Below, one piece after another: positions 1 to 7,060 of a stretch of DNA of 35,404 bases. Each line of letters begins with the position of its first letter. Position 1 is the stretch's first letter. The notes below the pieces were generated by a model. The model did not search any database. It was not told where the DNA came from and saw nothing but the letters and a program-made list of their open reading frames with translations. Source of the stretch: an uncultured Nitrospira sp. (GTDB lineage: Bacteria; Nitrospirota; Nitrospiria; Nitrospirales; Nitrospiraceae). A program made the translations under genes and the position numbers. The stretch is from contig CAMLHQ010000033.1 of the NCBI GenBank assembly GCA_946479785.1, positions 1 through 35,404 on the forward strand, given 5' to 3'.

Positions 1-82
1 CCTTTTGTGCGCGCTGCGCGAGCACAGGAGACCAACAGCCTCCATCCTCCACTTCTCGCGTGCGCACTCCGGGAGCAAAGGA
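1..82 (+). repeat. Right half of a dispersed palindromic repeat (cut by window edge)
   Basis: This segment aligns without gaps to 15730-15812, differing mainly in the stretch after the arm. It holds the element's GTGCGCGC..GCGCGAGCAC inner stem, then the arm GGAGACCAACAGCCTCC. The matching left arm of the same sequence type occurs at 26982-27000. The left half of this copy lies outside the window. Confidence 0.75.
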
Positions 83-493
83 TCGATACGGGTGTCGTTC
101 CGCCATCTCCCGCGTGTCGCGCCACCTCCGACATGGAATTAGAATACGCCGTCAGTCGGGCAACGCTGACCCGCGGAATCATTGAACTATCCACGCCCCT
201 ATTTTAGATTTATTATAGTGGTTGACTCCCCTCCCCAGTGCGCCTAGGGTGATGCTGTCTGGTGTGAAGCTCCGCTGACTGTCCTATCTCTTGCGCTTCC
301 TGCTTTCTTCCTAGCGCGACCGATTCTCCAGTCCCCGCCGCTCCGACGCCCGAGGTTCCGCGTGTCCCCACTGCTGGACCAACCCAGCACAAGAGATCTG
401 GTTGTCCTTGGACGAACCAGACGACTCTTGTGATGAGGGCGAGGCGGAACCTCGCTCAATGAACCACTCACGCGAGTCATGAGGAGGTGCACA
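83..493. other. Intergenic stretch before the small-gene cluster
   Basis: No convincing gene is visible in about 400 bases. It holds a candidate promoter (222-250) and a short hairpin at 439-455 (GCGAGG, 5-nt loop, CCTCGC) in the presumed leader of the DUF2934 gene. A minus-strand open frame here has no ribosome-binding site and no family features. Confidence 0.5.
222..250 (+). promoter_or_regulatory. Candidate sigma70 promoter for the small-gene cluster
   Basis: TTGACT, 17-bp spacer, TAGGGT. The same form (TTGAC, 17 bp, TAGnnT) is seen at four better supported promoters in this window. The predicted leader to the first gene would be long, about 235 nt. Confidence 0.35.
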
Positions 494-736
494 ATGGTCA
501 GAGAAACTGTTTCGAATCCAAAAACGCCGACAGTGTCAACTGGCACACTCAGTGTCAGTCCAAACGCTGAACAGTCCCGTACCGCTATCCAGATATCCAA
601 GGCCGATTGGACTCATGAGCGCATTGCGCGGCGAGCTTACGAATTGTATGAGCAAAGGGGTCAGCAGGAAGGCCGGGCTTTGGAGGACTGGATCAACGCG
701 GAACGACAACTGGCTGGCGCAACGCGTAAATCGTGA
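494..736 (+). CDS. DUF2934 domain protein
   Basis: An 80-residue soluble protein. The central segment (about residues 38-68) carries the DUF2934 signature: IARRAYELYEQRG, a short linker, then LEDWINAERQL. These proteins are short, helical and of unknown function; they are common in Nitrospira and other environmental bacteria. The start at 494 is chosen over an in-frame ATG at 479 because GAGGAGGT (481-488) stands at good distance upstream. It opens a run of eight small same-strand genes. The first 35 residues are Thr/Ser/Pro-rich and probably disordered. Family assignment is from the motif; function is unknown. Confidence 0.85.
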   Translation: MVRETVSNPKTPTVSTGTLSVSPNAEQSRTAIQISKADWTHERIARRAYELYEQRGQQEGRALEDWINAERQLAGATRKS

Positions 737-793
737 ATCGAACCATAAGGCATGGAATAGGTTAATAGTCCAACCTGACAGGGGGTATAGACA

Positions 794-1087
794 ATGAGAA
801 TCCATTTGATCATAAAACCGGCGGTCCCGCTCTCGTTACTGGTCCTGCTTGCATTACTTCCGGTGTACCCGGCTCATGCGGAGGTCCAGTTCATGGAAGG
901 AACCCCGGTTCTTCCTCCGACTGGAGCGCTTGGCGTGATGGCATCTGGCGCAGAAGAGGATACACTGAAGGCTTGTTTAGCCAGAATCCCCACGGGCGCC
1001 AGTGCTGGGCAGCGCATGCTGGCCGAACAAGGCTGCCGAGGCGAAGAGGCGACTAGGAAATTAGTCCCGCTTGCACCCAAGTTCTGA
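794..1087 (+). CDS. Small exported protein of unknown function
   Basis: 97 residues. The first ~29 are a typical Sec signal peptide: positive start (MRIHLIIK), a long hydrophobic core, and AHA before the predicted cleavage site. The mature part is about 68 residues with two cysteines in the pattern ACLARIP..AEQGCRGEE, which could form a disulfide in the periplasm. I do not recognise a named domain. Start ATG 794 follows AGGGGG at 780-785. It lies 57 nt after the DUF2934 gene and 66 nt before a 31-residue miniprotein, so co-transcription is likely. Confidence 0.7.
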   Translation: MRIHLIIKPAVPLSLLVLLALLPVYPAHAEVQFMEGTPVLPPTGALGVMASGAEEDTLKACLARIPTGASAGQRMLAEQGCRGEEATRKLVPLAPKF

Positions 1088-1153
1088 AGAAGAGATCGAC
1101 CGGGTGAAAGAGGCGAACTCGAAGACTGAATGATTGAAAGAGAGGTGAGTGAG

Positions 1154-1249
1154 ATGTATCAGATTTACAGCATACTTGGATTAATGGTGTTCCTTTGGGC
1201 CGTCGCCATCTGGGCGTCTTTTCCGGAAGAGCAGAAAGAAAACCGGTGA
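1154..1249 (+). CDS. Single-pass membrane miniprotein (31 aa)
   Basis: Reading from ATG 1154 gives a 31-residue product: a short polar start (MYQIYS), one continuous hydrophobic helix of about 17 residues (ILGLMVFLWAVAIWASF), and a charged tail (PEEQKENR). Upstream is GAGAGGTGAG, a good ribosome-binding site. It resembles the small one-helix subunits or regulators attached to membrane complexes, but no partner can be named. A second miniprotein follows 53 nt later. Too short for most automatic gene callers. Confidence 0.6.
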   Translation: MYQIYSILGLMVFLWAVAIWASFPEEQKENR

Positions 1250-1302
1250 TCAGGTCTCTATGACAGCGCCGAATCATCGTGTCCGGACGTCAGGAGGACG
1301 CC

Positions 1303-1401
1303 ATGCACTCTTGGTGTAGGGGCCGTTCAGAACTGTTCCTGGCATTCTACGTCATAGCATGGGTGTTCGCGCTCGTCTTGACGCACATGCTTTCGACCTA
1401 A
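1303..1401 (+). CDS. Single-pass membrane miniprotein (32 aa)
   Basis: ATG 1303 is preceded by CAGGAGGACGCC, one of the best ribosome-binding sites in the region. The 32-residue product has a short basic head (MHSWCRGRSE), a helix-length hydrophobic stretch (LFLAFYVIAWVFALVLTHML) and almost no tail, so it is probably a one-helix inner-membrane protein. It carries one Cys near the N terminus. It is not similar in sequence to the 31-residue protein upstream, though the form is the same. Function unknown. Confidence 0.55.
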   Translation: MHSWCRGRSELFLAFYVIAWVFALVLTHMLST

Positions 1402-1553
1402 GCGAAGAACCAGGCGATTCGCCATCAAGCCGAGCGTGTGATTCCCGCCTGACGAAAATGCAGAGGGTCTCTGAGGCTCTGGAGTTCGCAGTAATAGTAG
1501 GGCGACGTCGGTCGTCCGGATTCTTGATCAACCATTCAATAAGGAGAAGTTCC

Positions 1554-1772
1554 ATGACACCCCAGGAGCACATTGCGAAGATGACGACAGCCATCAGACA
1601 GGCCATTAAGGTAATGGGAGACCGGTTCGGATCTACCGAACAGGATGTCGCAAGGGCCATTCAGGAACTGAAGACGTCGATGCAGGTATCGGAGCCGAGT
1701 CCATGTTTGGATGCCTCGCCACGGCCAGCCGGCCAGTCACTGCAGACTCAGGAGATAACCGCCGGGGCGTAA
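1554..1772 (+). CDS. Small hypothetical protein (72 aa)
   Basis: Start ATG 1554 is set by AAGGAG at 1541-1546. The first ~45 residues look helical and amphipathic (MTPQEHIAKMTTAIRQ..AIQELKTSM); the tail is Ser/Pro/Gln-rich and probably disordered. No signal peptide or membrane segment. I recognise no domain. The frame stays open upstream to 1359, but that part overlaps the miniprotein gene and lacks a ribosome-binding site. Confidence 0.55.
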   Translation: MTPQEHIAKMTTAIRQAIKVMGDRFGSTEQDVARAIQELKTSMQVSEPSPCLDASPRPAGQSLQTQEITAGA

Positions 1773-1803
1773 TCGCGTCTGGAATCAAAAGGAGAATGAG
1801 CAA

Positions 1804-2169
1804 ATGCATACCCAATCCACCGTGCATAGTCATATCGACGTCACAGACATGCTGGCCAGATTGTACCTCTTTCTGGCGCAAAGCTTGGATCGCTGTGTGA
1901 GCGAGGCGGCGCGTATCAGCTATCCGGAGCCCGACTTCCAATCGAATCTCGCCGCGACCAAAGCCGCCGTGTTGGACATGCTGTCGGTGAATCAGGTGGT
2001 CAAGGGGAAGGTCGAACAGGAGTGCAATCGAGTGGGTTCGCTTGTCACAGCATGCCGCATGGATAGTTCTAACGCGGTTACTCGAGAAGAACTGCAAGCG
2101 GAGCGGGCGGTATTGAAACACAAGACCGTGGCGTTGAGTGATCTACTCGCGCTTTTTCGAGCAGCCTGA
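1804..2169 (+). CDS. Helical hypothetical protein (121 aa)
   Basis: Start ATG 1804 with AAAAGGAG nine bases upstream. The 121-residue product has no signal peptide. Heptad-like spacing of Leu/Val/Ala and many Lys/Glu/Arg residues (DMLARLYLFLAQSLDRC, KVEQECNRVG, REELQAERAVLKHKT) point to a helical bundle or coiled coil. Several His residues lie near the N terminus (HTQSTVHSHID). It starts 31 nt after the preceding gene. No family recognised. Confidence 0.6.
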   Translation: MHTQSTVHSHIDVTDMLARLYLFLAQSLDRCVSEAARISYPEPDFQSNLAATKAAVLDMLSVNQVVKGKVEQECNRVGSLVTACRMDSSNAVTREELQAERAVLKHKTVALSDLLALFRAA

Positions 2170-2214
2170 CAAGATGCTCAAGGACAGTGGGGCAAGATAT
2201 AAATGGAGGACATC

Positions 2215-2427
2215 ATGAAGAACGCACCTCAGACATATGTGCTGACCGTGAATTCACCATCCCGAAAGGCCCTTCGGCTGTGGACGGGGAAAAGCATTCA
2301 TACGTTGCGCCACTGCTCGATCAAACAGCTCGGTCATGCGCTGATGGAAATGCAACAATACGTCCAAGATCTGCAAGCACCTGTGCCGGCGCCAGCCGCG
2401 GCGTATTCCCTGAACCGCTCTCGATAG
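2215..2427 (+). CDS. Small hypothetical protein (70 aa)
   Basis: ATG 2215 is preferred to ATG 2203 because GGAGG (2205-2209) lies five bases upstream and overlaps the earlier ATG. The product is a 70-residue basic protein without a signal or membrane segment (MKNAPQTYVLTVNSPSRKAL..). It follows the 121-residue gene by 45 nt. No recognised domain. Confidence 0.55.
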   Translation: MKNAPQTYVLTVNSPSRKALRLWTGKSIHTLRHCSIKQLGHALMEMQQYVQDLQAPVPAPAAAYSLNRSR

Positions 2428-2463
2428 CGGAACACAACCATCGGAGTCGTACTTACCTTAATT

Positions 2464-2667
2464 ATGGAAATTCAGCGCATCACCGGCGAGTTTTTGAACC
2501 AAGGGAAAGAATTATTGAAACGACTTCGCTCAACCGAAGGAAACAAGCTTACAACGGAAGAGATACGCATGCTGCGCCTTCAACTTCACTTACTGGACAT
2601 CGAAGTATCCAACAGGCAGCTCACGAATACACCTTTCGTCAAGAACACCCTTCCCCAAGAACAGTAA
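2464..2667 (+). CDS. Small helical hypothetical protein (67 aa)
   Basis: 67 residues, charged and helical (EFLNQGKELLKRLRSTEG, EEIRMLRLQLHLLDIEV), no signal peptide. No clear Shine-Dalgarno precedes ATG 2464, which lowers confidence in the start. It closes the run of small plus-strand genes; a dispersed repeat begins about 20 nt after its stop. Function unknown. Confidence 0.5.
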   Translation: MEIQRITGEFLNQGKELLKRLRSTEGNKLTTEEIRMLRLQLHLLDIEVSNRQLTNTPFVKNTLPQEQ

Positions 2668-2690
2668 CTCGCTTTAACCATACACCCGAC

Positions 2691-2797
2691 GTGCGCGCGC
2701 CATCCCCTACTCGCCTGGTGAGGATGGTGGGGCTAGCTGCGACTTGCGAGAGGTTGGATGGCCCTGTCGATGCGGTCGCTGAAAGCGATGGCGAGCA
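2691..2797 (+). repeat. Dispersed intergenic repeat, type B, copy 1
   Basis: About 92% identical, without gaps, to 7681-7786 (8 differences over about 106 bases by eye). It contains the stem TCGCT-gaa-AGCGA at 2776-2788, followed by GGCGAGCATTGTTCGACG, which also occurs at 6147-6164 after a stem of different sequence. It lies just after a plus-strand gene, as the other copies do. Confidence 0.8.
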
Positions 2798-2872
2798 TTG
2801 TTCGACGTTCCATTCGCCTAACCATCATAGGCAGCGTTCGGTTGAGCGAACCTGGCCGGAGGAGCGAGGTAT

Positions 2873-2980
2873 CCACCGAGGTATGACTGGGAAGGAAAGC
2901 TGGAACTGACCGAGGCACCACGGTCTTATGACCGTGGCCAAGAGAATTCCAGAAGGCTTCCTCCCAGTGATACCCGGTAG
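2873..2980. other. Long imperfect hairpin between convergent genes
   Basis: Nested complementary blocks pair across this stretch: ACCG..GGTAT (from 2875) with ATACC..GGT (to ~2978), ACTGGG with CCCAGT, AAGGAA with TTCCT, TGGAA with TTCCA, and the apex CCACGGTC-TTAT-GACCGTGG at 2917-2936. No run of T follows on either strand, so it is not a standard terminator. It could be a structured transcript, a small palindromic mobile element, or a terminator for the convergent genes. The rest of 2798-3027 shows nothing else I can name. Confidence 0.5.
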
Positions 2981-3027
2981 GATCGCTCCGGGAGGTCGGT
3001 GAGCGAACACCGAATGCTGCCGTTTTT

Positions 3028-3693
3028 CTATTGCCCGTGTTCCACACGCAGGAACACTTCGGCATAGTTCCCGGCCGGTGATGTCTCCATCGGATCGGCA
3101 TACACGGCGCGCCAGCGGTTCAATCCCAGCATCCCGTCCCCGTACGGGATCACCGACACCTGACTGCGGTGCTCCGCAATGGCTAATTTCTTTTTCTCCA
3201 CATAGCGGTCGATGTACTCAATGCGGTCCCAGGTCGCGAACGGTCCCCAGACTTCATAGGCCCAGATCCCTCCCCTCGGCGTGAAACCCGATTCCTCGAC
3301 CGCTTCCCGCACCAACGTGCCCGCCTGGCGGTGCGCCTTGTGTCGATCGAGTTCTTCGTGAAGCGTATAGATCTCGCCGGGCTTGAGGCGCGTCATCACC
3401 TCGATCAATTTCCGGGCCACTGCCTGTACATCGACCTCGTCCGCCGCGTCCGGCTGATCGCAGAAGATCACGTCCTTCACGCCCAAGACCTCCGCAGCCC
3501 GGAGCGCCTCTGCCCTCCGCTCGTCAGCCATTTGTCGCTCCGTCCAGCCGAAGGGGTTCGAGGCCCGGCCGCCGTCCGTCACGATGAGCGAGGTAATCTC
3601 GGCTCCTTCCTCAACCAGTTTGGCGACGGTTCCTCCCATACCGATTTCCATGTCATCGGGGTGCGCGCTGACGATGAGAATCTGTCGGCTCAT
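3028..3693 (-). CDS. PIG-L / LmbE-family zinc deacetylase
   Basis: 221 residues, the usual family length. The N terminus has the zinc-binding motif AHPDDMEIG (His11, Asp13, Asp14) after a Rossmann-like strand (QILIVS). The second metal region is TLHEELDRHKAHRQAG. Known members remove N-acetyl groups from GlcNAc-type conjugates (GlcNAc-PI, mycothiol and bacillithiol precursors, antibiotic intermediates); the substrate here is unknown. No signal peptide, so probably cytoplasmic. It starts 9 nt after the stop of the haloperoxidase-like gene, which indicates an operon. Confidence 0.9.
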   Translation of the reverse strand: MSRQILIVSAHPDDMEIGMGGTVAKLVEEGAEITSLIVTDGGRASNPFGWTERQMADERRAEALRAAEVLGVKDVIFCDQPDAADEVDVQAVARKLIEVMTRLKPGEIYTLHEELDRHKAHRQAGTLVREAVEESGFTPRGGIWAYEVWGPFATWDRIEYIDRYVEKKKLAIAEHRSQVSVIPYGDGMLGLNRWRAVYADPMETSPAGNYAEVFLRVEHGQ

Positions 3694-3702
3694 AGGAGCT
3701 CG

Positions 3703-5247
3703 TTATCTTCCGTGCTGCGGACGCAAGATGTTCTTGAAGACCTGGTCGGCCACCAGACGTCCCTGCGCGATCCCCTCAGTCTTGTCGAACGCCCAATGGA
3801 TTCCGAGATAGATACGGCTCTGGCCGTTTTCCTCCTCCGCCTGGGAGAGGGTGGTGAAGCTCCGTTCCACGAGCGGCCGCACGTTGCCATTGTTGTCGCG
3901 CGTCACGCCGTTGAATTCGTCCGAGACGAAGGAAAATCGGATGTGATCTGTCCGGTAGAATTTGCGGAGCGTTTGGAAGAGCGCCCCGCCGAAGCCTGCA
4001 TGGCCGGAGGGATAGGCGGGAAACGGCGGTGTAAAGTTCGGCCCAGCAAGGTTACTGGCCGGCGCACCGAGCGGCGAGTAGGTCGGGTCTCCGGCAGTGG
4101 CTGGGTTGCCGTCGCCCAATCCGGTCGGTCCGGTGTGCTCGTCGGCTTCACGAATCCCGGTCACCGGCCGCCAGAACTGATAGTAGTACTTGGATTCCCA
4201 CACGGCAATGCCTGCGTCTGCCATGGCGACGTTCACCAGCGCCAGGAGGCGGGCCAGTTCCGCCACGTCGTGAACCGTGCCCATCCGTTCCGCGATCCGG
4301 ATGGTGATTTGATTGTAGAGGCGCGGCGGCGCACAGAGACTTGGCGTGCCGTCGTAGGCCCAGAAGGTCCCGATGATCGTTTGCTCCGCCGAGCGAGTTG
4401 TGGGCGTCACGATGCCGTCGCCTCCCAGCGTCTTCACTTCGTTATAGGCGGTCGCATAGTCGGGACTGTCGATCCCGGGCGGCACCGGCGCTCTAAATTG
4501 GTCGCTCCGTTCGAGGACGAAGGGTTTGACCTGCCCCCAATAGGCGCCCAAGGCGAGCGGGATCAAACTGATGGGATCCTGCCGCCATTTGCCGGGATCG
4601 TTGCTCGTGATGAACTCGATGCCGACCCGGGGCTCACTGCGCTGCGAGCCGTCGTTGGCGCGCTCGGCGAGGATTGCGGAGGCTGCGTGTTTGCCCAACG
4701 CGATTCCGTTGTTCTTTATGCTTCCTTCTTGAATGATGGACAGATCGTCCGCTAGTTGGCTGTCGAAGCTCGGAGCTTGCGACGGAAAGAGCGCGGCAAG
4801 CGTATCGTGAGCTGCCTGCGCCACGGCCGCTTGGAGCGACGTTCCCCTCTGCGCGGGAGCAAGGCCGACGTAGCTCTGATAGCCTCCTTCGATGGCGTTC
4901 ACCGCTTCGAAGACAGCCAGATGGATGATGGCCATCGCCCGGCTCGCGCGACCCGGCCCCAGCTGTTCGCCGAAGACGCGGTTCTCCCCCGGCGCGACCG
5001 GCGTGTGATCGAGGCCGCTCGCATCGATGGCGATCTGGTTCCAATGGCGGACTTCCTCGGCCCGATCGAATCCTTGCGGAGGACGATGTTTCAAATCCGG
5101 GGGAGCCGATCTGGCATCTGGACGAAACTGCGGACCGAATGCCTCGTCGAACCCGCTGCGCAATCCTTCCGCGGACGCCCCCTGTGTGAATGCCAACATC
5201 AGCAGCATCACGATGGAAGGCAGAATCCTGCCGGTTTCGTGTTTCAT
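3703..5247 (-). CDS. Vanadium-dependent haloperoxidase / PAP2-like exported enzyme
   Basis: 514 residues from ATG 5247, chosen because GGAGGAGGTG stands just upstream and a signal peptide follows directly (SIVMLLMLAFTQGASA). The vanadate/phosphate-site motifs occur in order: FWRPVTGIR (Arg360), YPSGHAGFGG (His416) and IYLGIHWAFD (His484, the expected catalytic His). This layout matches secreted bacterial vanadium-haloperoxidase-like proteins, which share the fold of acid phosphatases; sequence alone does not decide between halide oxidation and phosphatase activity. A PIG-L deacetylase gene follows after 9 nt. The frame is open upstream to 5346, but without a ribosome-binding site. Confidence 0.88.
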   Translation of the reverse strand: MKHETGRILPSIVMLLMLAFTQGASAEGLRSGFDEAFGPQFRPDARSAPPDLKHRPPQGFDRAEEVRHWNQIAIDASGLDHTPVAPGENRVFGEQLGPGRASRAMAIIHLAVFEAVNAIEGGYQSYVGLAPAQRGTSLQAAVAQAAHDTLAALFPSQAPSFDSQLADDLSIIQEGSIKNNGIALGKHAASAILAERANDGSQRSEPRVGIEFITSNDPGKWRQDPISLIPLALGAYWGQVKPFVLERSDQFRAPVPPGIDSPDYATAYNEVKTLGGDGIVTPTTRSAEQTIIGTFWAYDGTPSLCAPPRLYNQITIRIAERMGTVHDVAELARLLALVNVAMADAGIAVWESKYYYQFWRPVTGIREADEHTGPTGLGDGNPATAGDPTYSPLGAPASNLAGPNFTPPFPAYPSGHAGFGGALFQTLRKFYRTDHIRFSFVSDEFNGVTRDNNGNVRPLVERSFTTLSQAEEENGQSRIYLGIHWAFDKTEGIAQGRLVADQVFKNILRPQHGR

Positions 5248-5283
5248 GACGCACCTCCTCCCGTCAGGTCTCACGTCGGCACA

Positions 5284-5295
5284 GCGACCGGTCGC
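5284..5295. promoter_or_regulatory. Perfect 12-bp palindrome in a divergent promoter region
   Basis: GCGACCGGTCGC lies 37 bases upstream of the haloperoxidase start, between divergent genes. It could be a regulator site. No matching regulator gene is adjacent, and no clear -35/-10 pair was found around it. Confidence 0.3.
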
Positions 5296-5437
5296 AGATG
5301 CGCAGGCGCGCCCATAAGAAAGAATGGGTTGGAGAAACGGGGACATTCTACTTTCCCGCTGGAACTTCGTCCATTGCGCAGGTCAGATGGAAGAGGATGG
5401 GTATGCTTTGCTATCTTCACAGTAGGACGTACCGGGT

Positions 5438-5929
5438 ATGATTCATATCAGACCAGCCACAGAAGCTGACTTCGAAGCGCTGCTCAAGATTCAACAAGCC
5501 GCGTTCGGCGAATACTCCAATTTGTATGAAGTGAGCGCATGGACCACGGAAACGCTCGATAGTCTCAAGCAGGACGCCAAGGAGAAACGTATTCTCGTGG
5601 CGGAGACCGAGGGAGCGGTCATCGGATCGGTGCGCTTTTGGATTGTGGCCGGTGTGTGCGTGATTCGGTTGCTATCCGTGAGTCCCGCTCATCAAAAGCG
5701 TGGCGTTGGAAAAGCGCTGATCGAAGAAATCGAACGAGTTACAGCCGATGCCCATAAGTTCTATGCGTGCACGATGCTGCGGACCGCTAGGAATATTCAG
5801 TTCTTTCTCAATCTCGGCTACAAGGCAGAAACCGTGTTGCCCAACCATTACCATCATCTAGACCTCATCTGTTTCGCCAAGTATCGCGAGCCGAGGGATT
5901 CAATGATGCAGAGAACCCCCTCCAGCTAA
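5438..5929 (+). CDS. GNAT-family N-acetyltransferase
   Basis: 163 residues, full length for a single GNAT domain. The N terminus has the typical opening MIHIRPATEADFEALLKIQ. Motif A, the acetyl-CoA pyrophosphate loop, is clear: LSVSPAHQKRGVGKALIEEI (Q/R-x-x-G-x-G pattern at QKRGVG). Motif B follows with NIQFFLNLGYKAE. The substrate cannot be told from sequence. No signal peptide. The ribosome-binding site is only fair (AGGA about 9 nt upstream). A dispersed repeat begins directly after its stop codon. Confidence 0.9.
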   Translation: MIHIRPATEADFEALLKIQQAAFGEYSNLYEVSAWTTETLDSLKQDAKEKRILVAETEGAVIGSVRFWIVAGVCVIRLLSVSPAHQKRGVGKALIEEIERVTADAHKFYACTMLRTARNIQFFLNLGYKAETVLPNHYHHLDLICFAKYREPRDSMMQRTPSS

Positions 5930-5930
5930 G

Positions 5931-5952
5931 ATGCTCCCTCCAAGCTTGCTCG
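5931..5952 (+). repeat. Dispersed repeat terminal motif
   Basis: A copy of the 22-bp motif beginning ATGCTCCCTCCAAGC and ending TTGCTCG. It starts two bases after the stop of the GNAT gene. Other copies: 6019, 7622, 15525, 28084 and 35385 (the last cut by the window end), plus a diverged one at 15628. All are in the same orientation. Confidence 0.8.
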
Positions 5953-6018
5953 TTTCCCCTTTACCAGTTGCGGCTGCAAAATCATTTAAGGAATGCCTTC
6001 GCGATTAGTGAACTATCA

Positions 6019-6040
6019 ATGCTCCTTCCAAGCTTGCTCG
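6019..6040 (+). repeat. Dispersed repeat terminal motif
   Basis: Second copy of the motif in this gap (ATGCTCCTTCCAAGC..TTGCTCG), 88 bases after the first. The pair suggests two nested or adjacent element copies. Confidence 0.8.
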
Positions 6041-6118
6041 GACTTCTCTCCTCCTCAGGCGAGGTGTGGATGGGGTGCCTAGCAGGCGACTTGTACCGAA
6101 GAGCGGGAACCGTACTTG

Positions 6119-6191
6119 CTGAGCAGATGCGGTCGTGTTTCACGACGGCGAGCATTGTTCGACGGTCCGTTCAGCGAAGCTTCAACGGACC
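6119..6191 (+). repeat. Diverged type-B repeat segment with conserved stems
   Basis: Aligns to 2766-2806 through ATGCGG, a stem, then GGCGAGCATTGTTCGACG. The stem here is TCGTG-ttt-CACGA (6133-6145), where copies at 2776 and 7766 have TCGCT-gaa-AGCGA: two base pairs changed on both sides. A further perfect 8-bp stem follows (GGTCCGTT 6164-6171 with AACGGACC 6184-6191). Confidence 0.65.
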
Positions 6192-6566
6192 AAGTTGCGG
6201 AGCCGAGCAAATGCGAAGCTTAGTACGGTCGGCTGAGGTACTGGAGCGTGCAGGCATCCCATCCTGTGCTCCCCCTCCACTCAGCTAATGCGAGGCGCTG
6301 TGGGATCGAGCTGAAGCGCCGGAGCATGGCCGGCTTGATCACCTATTATTACTTGTAACCTTTGTGGCCGCACTTCCGACTCTGTCTGTAGAGGCAGCCA
6401 CTGTAGTGGTGGACTCCCTCTCGATTCATGCATGGCCTACGTCGGTCCGTGTCTGACTGCCCACCAGACTCGGAACCTCGGGTGGAGACTCTCCTCCTGG
6501 AGTTTCCACCCTGGCCATCCATGATGGGGTTCCTCGTCATGGTCATGGGTCGCTCTCGTCGCTCTC
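6192..6566. other. Intergenic stretch before the receiver gene
   Basis: No gene supported in about 375 bases. It holds a hairpin at 6480-6511 (GGGTGGAGACT pairing with AGTTTCCACCC, one mismatch, 10-nt loop) about 55 bases before the receiver gene start; it could be a leader structure. Short open frames here lack ribosome-binding sites. Confidence 0.5.
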
Positions 6567-7031
6567 ATGGGTCATATGCCAAGACATGGTGTGCACGTGC
6601 TGGTAGCCGACGACGACGAAGATGTGCGTGAGGCTATCAGCGATCGATTGGAACAGCTCGGCATGACCGTGGTCCAGGCCTCTGATGGTCTGGCTGCCCT
6701 CGCGGCAATGCGCCAGCGTCGTTTCAATGTCGTACTGACCGACTACAACATGCCCCGTCTCGACGGCCTCGTCGTTCTCCGCCAGTGTCAGTTGTCCTGG
6801 CCCGGAACGCCGGTCATTCTCATGTCGGCGATGTCCGACGCAACGGAGCAAGTGGCGGCAGCCCGTAGTGCCTTTAGCTGTCTTCAGAAACCGTTCGATG
6901 CAAATCGATTAATCACTCTCGTTCTTCAAGCCGCACACATGTCTCTGACATTGGATCCTCCGTTGTCCGGACCGGCATCTGACACTGGTCCATCTGTGGC
7001 TCCTGGGGATTCCCGAAACAGACCTGACTAA
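6567..7031 (+). CDS. Receiver-only response regulator
   Basis: 154 residues, one REC domain (about 9-125) plus a short Pro/Ser-rich tail, no output domain. Acidic pocket DDD at residues 15-17, phospho-acceptor Asp59 in VVLTDYNMP, Ser/Thr switch in ILMSAMSD, and the conserved Lys in CLQKPFD. Such CheY-like proteins relay phosphate or bind targets directly; no cognate kinase is adjacent. The start is uncertain (ATG 6567 or 6576) because neither has a clear ribosome-binding site. Confidence 0.88.
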   Translation: MGHMPRHGVHVLVADDDEDVREAISDRLEQLGMTVVQASDGLAALAAMRQRRFNVVLTDYNMPRLDGLVVLRQCQLSWPGTPVILMSAMSDATEQVAAARSAFSCLQKPFDANRLITLVLQAAHMSLTLDPPLSGPASDTGPSVAPGDSRNRPD

Positions 7032-7060
7032 TTTCCCGTTGCTCTGGGCGGAGGCGCTGC

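Noticed and set aside
1359..1553. Upstream extension of the 72-residue gene
   Set aside because: It overlaps the 32-residue miniprotein and lacks a ribosome-binding site; AAGGAG before 1554 decides the start.
2187..2909. Plus-strand open frame of about 240 codons
   Set aside because: It runs through two small genes in another frame and through the type-B repeat; it has no ribosome-binding site and its protein has no family features.
3331..5469. Long plus-strand open frames opposite the deacetylase and haloperoxidase genes
   Set aside because: Antisense shadows; the minus-strand frames carry all catalytic motifs, signal peptide and ribosome-binding sites.
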